Shown: positions 58,921 through 64,000 of the stretch, piece by piece
Position numbering within the stretch: the stretch's first letter is position 1
Layout of the letters: each line of letters opens with the position of its first letter
Source: Pachyseris speciosa
Taxonomy: Eukaryota > Cnidaria > Anthozoa > Scleractinia > Pachyseridae
DNA: 64,000 bases
Assembly: GCA_016490735.1 (NCBI GenBank)
Contig: JAEMWC010000035.1
Location: forward strand, 873,501 to 937,500
Direction of reading: 5' to 3'
The notes under the pieces: model-generated
Database searches by the model: none
What the model was told of the DNA's origin: nothing
What the model saw: only the letters and a program-made list of their open reading frames with translations
Made by a program: the position numbers and the translations under genes

Positions 58921-61837
58921 AAAGGATGATGCGATAAAGATCTGGAGGCCAATTGCGTGACAAATACGCCACCCAAAAAGATTGCGTGACACGTTCCCGG
59001 CGTTGACATGGAAGGTTTGGTAAATTTAGCGTATTTAGCAGTGCTGCCTTCTGTCCATGAAGATAGTGGAGCCTTAGTTGAGACTGAAATATGTGGCTTG
59101 CCATTTTGGCTTAAATTTAAGAGTTCTATGCTTGTTGCTGCTCTAAACTGAAACACTAACTCACTTGATACTGAAATATGTGATGTGATTTTCAGAGCTT
59201 AAACTTTCTTTCAACTTGTGATTTATCCAACACTTAAACTAGATTAATTGAGTGTGTATTAAAGGTCATTCCTATCTATTGCCTTCCATTGCCTAGCTGG
59301 AAGAAACCTCTCAGTCCCTATTAGAAGATGAAAGCATTACTTGAAAACCCAAATGATAGCTGCTGAAGATAGAGTGCTAAAGTGTGATGGCACAAATATT
59401 AGAATTTTTGAAATTATGGGCTTTGTCGAGATTTTCACAAAGAGCAAGGTGAAGAATGTTAACTTGCCAAAAATCAGCATTTAAAGGCAAATTGCCTCTT
59501 AAATATTAGCATCGTTATACTCTGCTGACTCCATACAAATTTTGAACTAGGGTAAGTAAAATTTAGAAGCAATGGTATGGAGTCAGCAGAGCATAACAGT
59601 GCTAATATCTTGCTCTCAAACTGTAAATAATAAATAAATAATAAATAAATAAATGTAAAAAAAATTGATTGTTGGCAAGTAGGTCTCTTATACCGTGTTC
59701 TTTCTGAATATCCGAAAAGATCCCATAATTTCACACATTTAGTTTTTGTGACAACAACAACATCACTTTAGTACTCTACAGTAAATTGATGCCCAAAACA
59801 GCAATTTTAAAAAAGACAAAAGAAACATGCCCTGTGCTCTTTCCTTTAAAGTTTCCTAATTTACCACCCAATAATTTGCTTTTTTAGCCCTGGAACATTC
59901 CATCGTCCTCATAACATGTTTTAACTGACTTCGGAAGTGTTAAGCTCTAAAACCAAAGTTTCCAGCCCTTTTAATTGTTTATCTATACGTTTTACCACTC
60001 ATCCTGCCTGTCCAACCAACCCATTATAATAAGCCCAAGACTTTTGGTGGGCCAGGTGGAACTCCGTACTGATAAGATACTTGAATATGTGAATAGCTAT
60101 GGCCCCACCAATTAACCCTTTGAACCTTTATATAATGATCAATATAAAATTTCTCCCTGTAATTTCTCTACTTGATTAAGCAAGCAGGTTATGAGCATAA
60201 CAAACAATCATCTAAGATATAATATGACCTGATGCTTACACAAATTCTCCTTGGTAACTCAATAAAAAATAGGCAGAGCAACGTAAGAAGAATACATACA
60301 CTGGTCATTTGGCTGGGTCAAAAGAAGACTCCTGGATGCAGAACTGCATCATAGAAGATTAGTCGGCAAGAGAAAAGAGTGGGAGACAATTCACCTACAA
60401 CATCCCCCACCCCTCCCGGGCGCAACACTCACTCTTCCACCTTTGATCTCCTTGCTGGAGCCTGTCACGGCAATGGTGCCCTAGCGTGACAGCGTTTATG
60501 ACATTATGGCAGTTACTTAAAACACATGTCACCACATTGAACTTATTTACCACTTAATGCATGATTATTCTGTTCAGAAGTAATTTATATTAGTTTTAAG
60601 CGACGGTCAGTTGACGAAAATAAAGAATTTTACCGTTTAATGGTCGATAAAATCATAAGCACAAGAATATGATGTGAGCATTTGATGGGGTTTACCTCGG
60701 TGTAAGAACCTGTGAAGTTTTTATTTGTTTATCGCTATTATTTTCCTGGTCAGTATTGTTTGGGCTTCTTTGTTTTCTTTGTTTTACGTCACTCGTGAGA
60801 GTCACAGGTTCTTACACCGAGGACACGTGTTTTACGATTTGTGAAATTAAAAGCCGGTAATTGCCTGTTAAACCTTAAGAAATTGTTATATTAAATACAT
60901 TAAGGTGCATATTACCTTATGTTATTAACTTCTAGTCGTTCTTTGGCTCTCGTACCCTGAAAAGACTGAGATAACATGCACACTGCCGCATTTCAAGAGA
61001 CAGTGATCCGCCATGTTGTCACGTAGCCTTTCAGTGCGTATTATACAAAGCAGAAATTGTTTTGACAAACACCGCAAGCCAACTTTATTGAAGTTCTATC
61101 ATTTATCAGCCAATAACTGATAAATTCTCATAATTTCCGAGATAGGTGTTTCCTTCTAAACTATAGTAGCTTTTAATCTCTGAATTTTGAAAGTGGATAC
61201 CGCTAAAACTTATAGCAAATCAATAAAAATCAACTGTTCAACTGTAGATCAACATTATTTTAAAGTCGGTTTGCGCTGATTGCAAAATCTAGCTTATTTC
61301 TTTAACTATTTTTAATACGGCGGCCATGTTGGTGTCCCCCTGGTGGACCCATACTAAGTCTTTTAATTTTCAAAAAATTGCCTTCATTATAATGTTTGTT
61401 CTGAACAGTACTACACAACCACAAATCGGTCCAAAGTTGCCGTCTCTTTCTCCTTGTTCCACCAAACGTCTCTTCCTTTGTTTACCAGTCTTATTCATGC
61501 ATATAAACATATTTTTATCACATTGATGAAAGCCAAAAAACTCAAAACATTAAAAGGTTTTTCAAAGCCTCCTAAAACACTGGGCCAACCTTGGCAAGAA
61601 CTATTTCCAATATACAACACATGTTGGGCAACAAGCTCTCTTATGTGTTTCTCTTGAAAGCGCTCGGTTTCATATAATTTACAATGAATAACCCTTTGAT
61701 CTAGGCTCCTTAAAGGAAAGTAAATTTTTTTTATTGTTTGACCAAAGGTAAATTACATCACATTCGAAACAATTAGTGACCGGGTTGGTCAGAGGTATAA
61801 TTGGTCTGAACTCAACATTTGTTGTCTAAATTCTTGG
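58921..61837. other. Region downstream of plus SMP gene; two hairpin elements
   Basis: 3' UTR and flank; AATAAA clusters occur at about 59625-59650. A hairpin at 59503-59608 has arms ATATTAGCATCGTTATACTC / mirrored. Another at 60695-60822 has perfect 21-bp ends (CCTCGGTGTAAGAACCTGTG). No gene was recognised. Confidence 0.55.
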
Positions 61838-62000
61838 AATTGCCTTTTTAGTAAAGCTGTTCCCTTGGCCGCACTTCAAATAAAGTGAATGCGCTTTCGT
61901 TTCATAGAAAATTCTAAAAAAAAAAATAGACAATGCATCTTTTATCACTTAAATGTACTCCAGCTGTACTATTTCGTTCTCTTCGTGGTATGGTATCGTC
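61838..62000 (+). pseudogene. Decayed GPCR 5' unit, copy 1
   Basis: Contains TTCTTGGAATTGCC...GTAAAGC and CTTTCGTTT, as in the two following copies. It is followed by CTCCAGCTGTACTATTTCG, resembling the Ser/Asn-rich start of the unit at 62473. No usable frame remains. Confidence 0.5.
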
Positions 62001-62389
62001 GTTCCAAAGAAGAGGGCATAGTACTCTTCAGTGACGATACTTGGTGCTGTTATTAAATGCGTTTCCAAAGCCAGCTGCAAAATTGGGGCTAACAACATAA
62101 AAACTAGAAACAAATAATATGTTTGCTGAAGCGTCTATGTTGTATCATTTACTAAGCAGTCTAAAAAGATTTTGACAGTTTTGAGTGCTTCCAGTGGCCG
62201 GCAGCCGAGTATCACCGGTTCATCTAGCCTCATTAATACTGAAAGCGAATTAAGAAGAAAGGAAATTGCAGCCACGATAGTATTCTTGGTTTCAAGCTAA
62301 AGTGAAATGCATTAAGTTTGACATAAAAAGTGATACAGTAGCTCACAGATGATTGGTTGTAAATCACAAGTCGTCTTCTTCAGTTAATT

Positions 62390-62595
62390 CTTGGAATTGC
62401 CTTATGAGTAAAGCCGTTCTCTTGCAGACACATCAGAGTAAATACCCTTTCGTTACGTAACATTTCTTAGGAATGGACGATACATCAGTTACCACTAACT
62501 CCAGCAATAGTACTTCGTTATCTTAGCCGTATCCTTATTCTGCAGTGTTATTGCGCTAGAAGCTCTTTTGATTGCTGTTGCACTAAGCTTGAAAC
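62390..62595 (+). pseudogene. Decayed GPCR 5' unit, copy 2
   Basis: The ATG at 62473 opens MDDTSVTTNSSNSTSLS and stops. Another frame then reads LFCSVIALEALLIAV, matching the TM1 start of the GPCRs here (IAFCSVFALEALLIV). It is therefore a frameshifted N-terminal fragment with its own 5' flank. Confidence 0.7.
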
Positions 62596-62654
62596 GATTA
62601 GTGTTCGGGTGGGTCAAACATCATTGCATGATTCTGAATCAGAATTCTAATGAT

Positions 62655-62945
62655 AACTTGGAATTGCCTTAAAGAAAGTAGTCTGCTCCCCCACACATCA
62701 AAGTAAAAACGCTTTCGTTTTACTAACCGCGTGTCCTCAAAATGGATAATGTCATATCGGCTACCAACACCTCTAACAATACTGATTCGCCATCTTCCTG
62801 GCGTCTTCAATTCAAAGAAGGAGGGATAGCATTCTGCAGTGTTTTTGCGCTGGAAGCTCTTTTGATTGTCACAGGAAACTTGCTTACGATTGTCCTCGTT
62901 GCGCGGAAGAAGACCCTTTGTAAGAAGAGTTTATTTTTGGCACTC
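62655..62945 (+). pseudogene. Decayed GPCR 5' unit, copy 3 (N-terminus to intracellular loop 1)
   Basis: The ATG at 62742 opens a glycosylation-rich N-terminus (NTSNNTD), TM1 with GNLLTIVLVA, and TLCKKSLFLAL. Similarity ends abruptly near 62945, where CCAATCTATTGGTCCC begins and the frame soon stops. A 3'-truncated gene; no TM2-TM7 is seen downstream. Confidence 0.8.
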
Positions 62946-63267
62946 GACCAATCTATTGGTCCCTCCCTCGGCTAGTGCATTTTGTCGAAGGGACGCGGTC
63001 GCTAAGTTTGGATATTCAAATCGCGTATTAAAACCGTCGATAATGCAGTGCCTGACGAAGGGAAAAGGTCAGGTAAATGCTGAAAAATGAGCGATGCTCG
63101 TGCACTTGCGATGGGTTTTGAAAGCCAGGGAGCAGTATACAGGAAGCCACATTAACCGCCGTTCAGCTGATCGCAATTTGGAGCGAATCCGACGATTATT
63201 AGAGAATTTATGGAGCTTCGCGTGGAGATGGTCGGTTTTGGTCTAGCCTGCCTTCAATTCTTCTTTA

Positions 63268-63353
63268 GTGGAAGATCAGTCTGGTAACAAAAAGCGAAAA
63301 ATCGCTATTCAAACCGGCCAGGACACTCAAGGAAGCTTTCAGCTAAAGGTAAG
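63268..63353 (+). CDS. Possible exon, unrecognised
   Basis: Reads EDQSGNKKRKIAIQTGQDTQ then GSFQLK and stops at a good donor (AAG|GTAAGT). Its low-bias, charged content looks coding, but no partner exon can be named. It may belong with the ORF at 63654. Confidence 0.25.
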
Positions 63354-63653
63354 TGAGCTTTTCTTTAGAGTATTTCGAATTTTTAGACACTTTTTGAACC
63401 GTGAATATAGGTGTAAGAATAATGGCTCCCAAGCGGTTATGATAGCAGGCGAACAGGCCAGAAGCACCGCAAAATAGACCAGTTATTGAGCAACACAACA
63501 AACACATAGTGATATTAAATTGAAACAATATTTATTTTTGAACTTTTACATCAATATTTTGACTATATGCAGAACATTAAGATTATAATTACACATACAG
63601 TATGTCTTGGCTGCCTGTGGGTAAATTAGCATTACAAGCAAACCTTTCAGACG

Positions 63654-63905
63654 ATGGCCAATCCTGGTCGAGGAAGACCGCGTTTATCGGGTTCTGTCCG
63701 ACAAATTCGACTTCGATCGTCTGTCTTTCAACTGTGGAATGCTAAAAAGGCATCACTTGGCTTCGAAGGAAGTACAAACAGCGCCAGTAGTTTAATGAGC
63801 AAATCTAACACACGAGTCGAGTTACAATACAAGATGGCGACTCACGAGAGAAAAAGACACGGGCCCCAACGAATACGTGAGCATGACAAAACTAAGTACC
63901 GCTGA
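63654..63905 (+). CDS. Small ORF, unrecognised, 83 aa
   Basis: ATG-to-TGA frame beginning MANPGRGRPRLSG, basic throughout, with a possible AT-hook-like GRGRPR. A CTTTCAG acceptor-like site precedes it. It could be an exon of a transposon-derived gene continuing past the right edge, or chance. No family is recognised. Confidence 0.25.
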   Translation: MANPGRGRPRLSGSVRQIRLRSSVFQLWNAKKASLGFEGSTNSASSLMSKSNTRVELQYKMATHERKRHGPQRIREHDKTKYR

Positions 63906-64000
63906 CCGGTACTGGCGTAATCTCTCTCTTCTCATGTAAAAAGGAACAAGGGATATGCGAAGCAAAAAAGGGTTAACGGGAAAGCAGAGAAACAAAACGT

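Larger units (their letters stand above)
62946..64000. other. Right edge
   Basis: Apart from the two unrecognised candidate coding pieces at 63268 and 63654, no gene or repeat family is identified. An inverted pair CCAATCTATTGG marks the left border, at the truncation of the GPCR fragment. Confidence 0.35.

Overview
The window is animal genomic DNA, most probably from a cnidarian and plausibly a stony coral. The evidence is GT-AG spliced genes with long repeat-filled introns, a nested group of intronless class A GPCRs, tRNA-derived SINEs, GIY-YIG (Penelope-type) retroelement remnants, and many small terminal-inverted-repeat elements. No bacterial operon, phage or CRISPR feature is visible.

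The backbone is a pair of paralogous lipid-transfer genes in head-to-head orientation. On the minus strand, eight exons run from a start codon at 10458 down to 1595, and the gene continues past the left edge. On the plus strand, twenty-two exons run from 18303 to a stop at 58920. When joined they stay in frame for 1,091 codons plus stop. Both encode an N-terminal membrane hairpin followed by an SMP lipid-binding domain, and the plus gene then has one degenerate and two Asp-bearing C2 domains and a basic, Ser-rich tail with a CxxC-CxxC knuckle. This is the extended synaptotagmin / plant NTMC2 architecture of ER-anchored membrane-contact-site tethers. Exon phases match one for one over exons 1-8 and several exon lengths are identical (86, 107 and 54 nt), so the pair arose by inverted duplication.

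An intronless myosin essential-light-chain-like gene (12190-12642) lies between the two start sites. The 11.7-kb intron 8 of the plus gene contains two intact intronless class A GPCR genes (33889-34908 and 39367-40323) and a truncated GPCR pseudogene (38158-38640). Further decayed GPCR 5' pieces lie downstream of the plus gene (61.8-62.95 kb). The two intact GPCRs share a promoter block with an identical CRE-like 16-mer.

The rest is mostly repeats. There is a ~106-bp satellite in both paralogs on opposite strands, a 1.2-kb almost pure purine tract, 66-bp minisatellites, LINE and Penelope 3' ends, and numerous foldback elements. Several foldbacks have unrelated sequences but share one design: terminal inverted repeats plus a family-specific short word iterated on both strands.

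All calls come from reading and translating the sequence by eye. Family names rest on recognised motifs, not on database searches.
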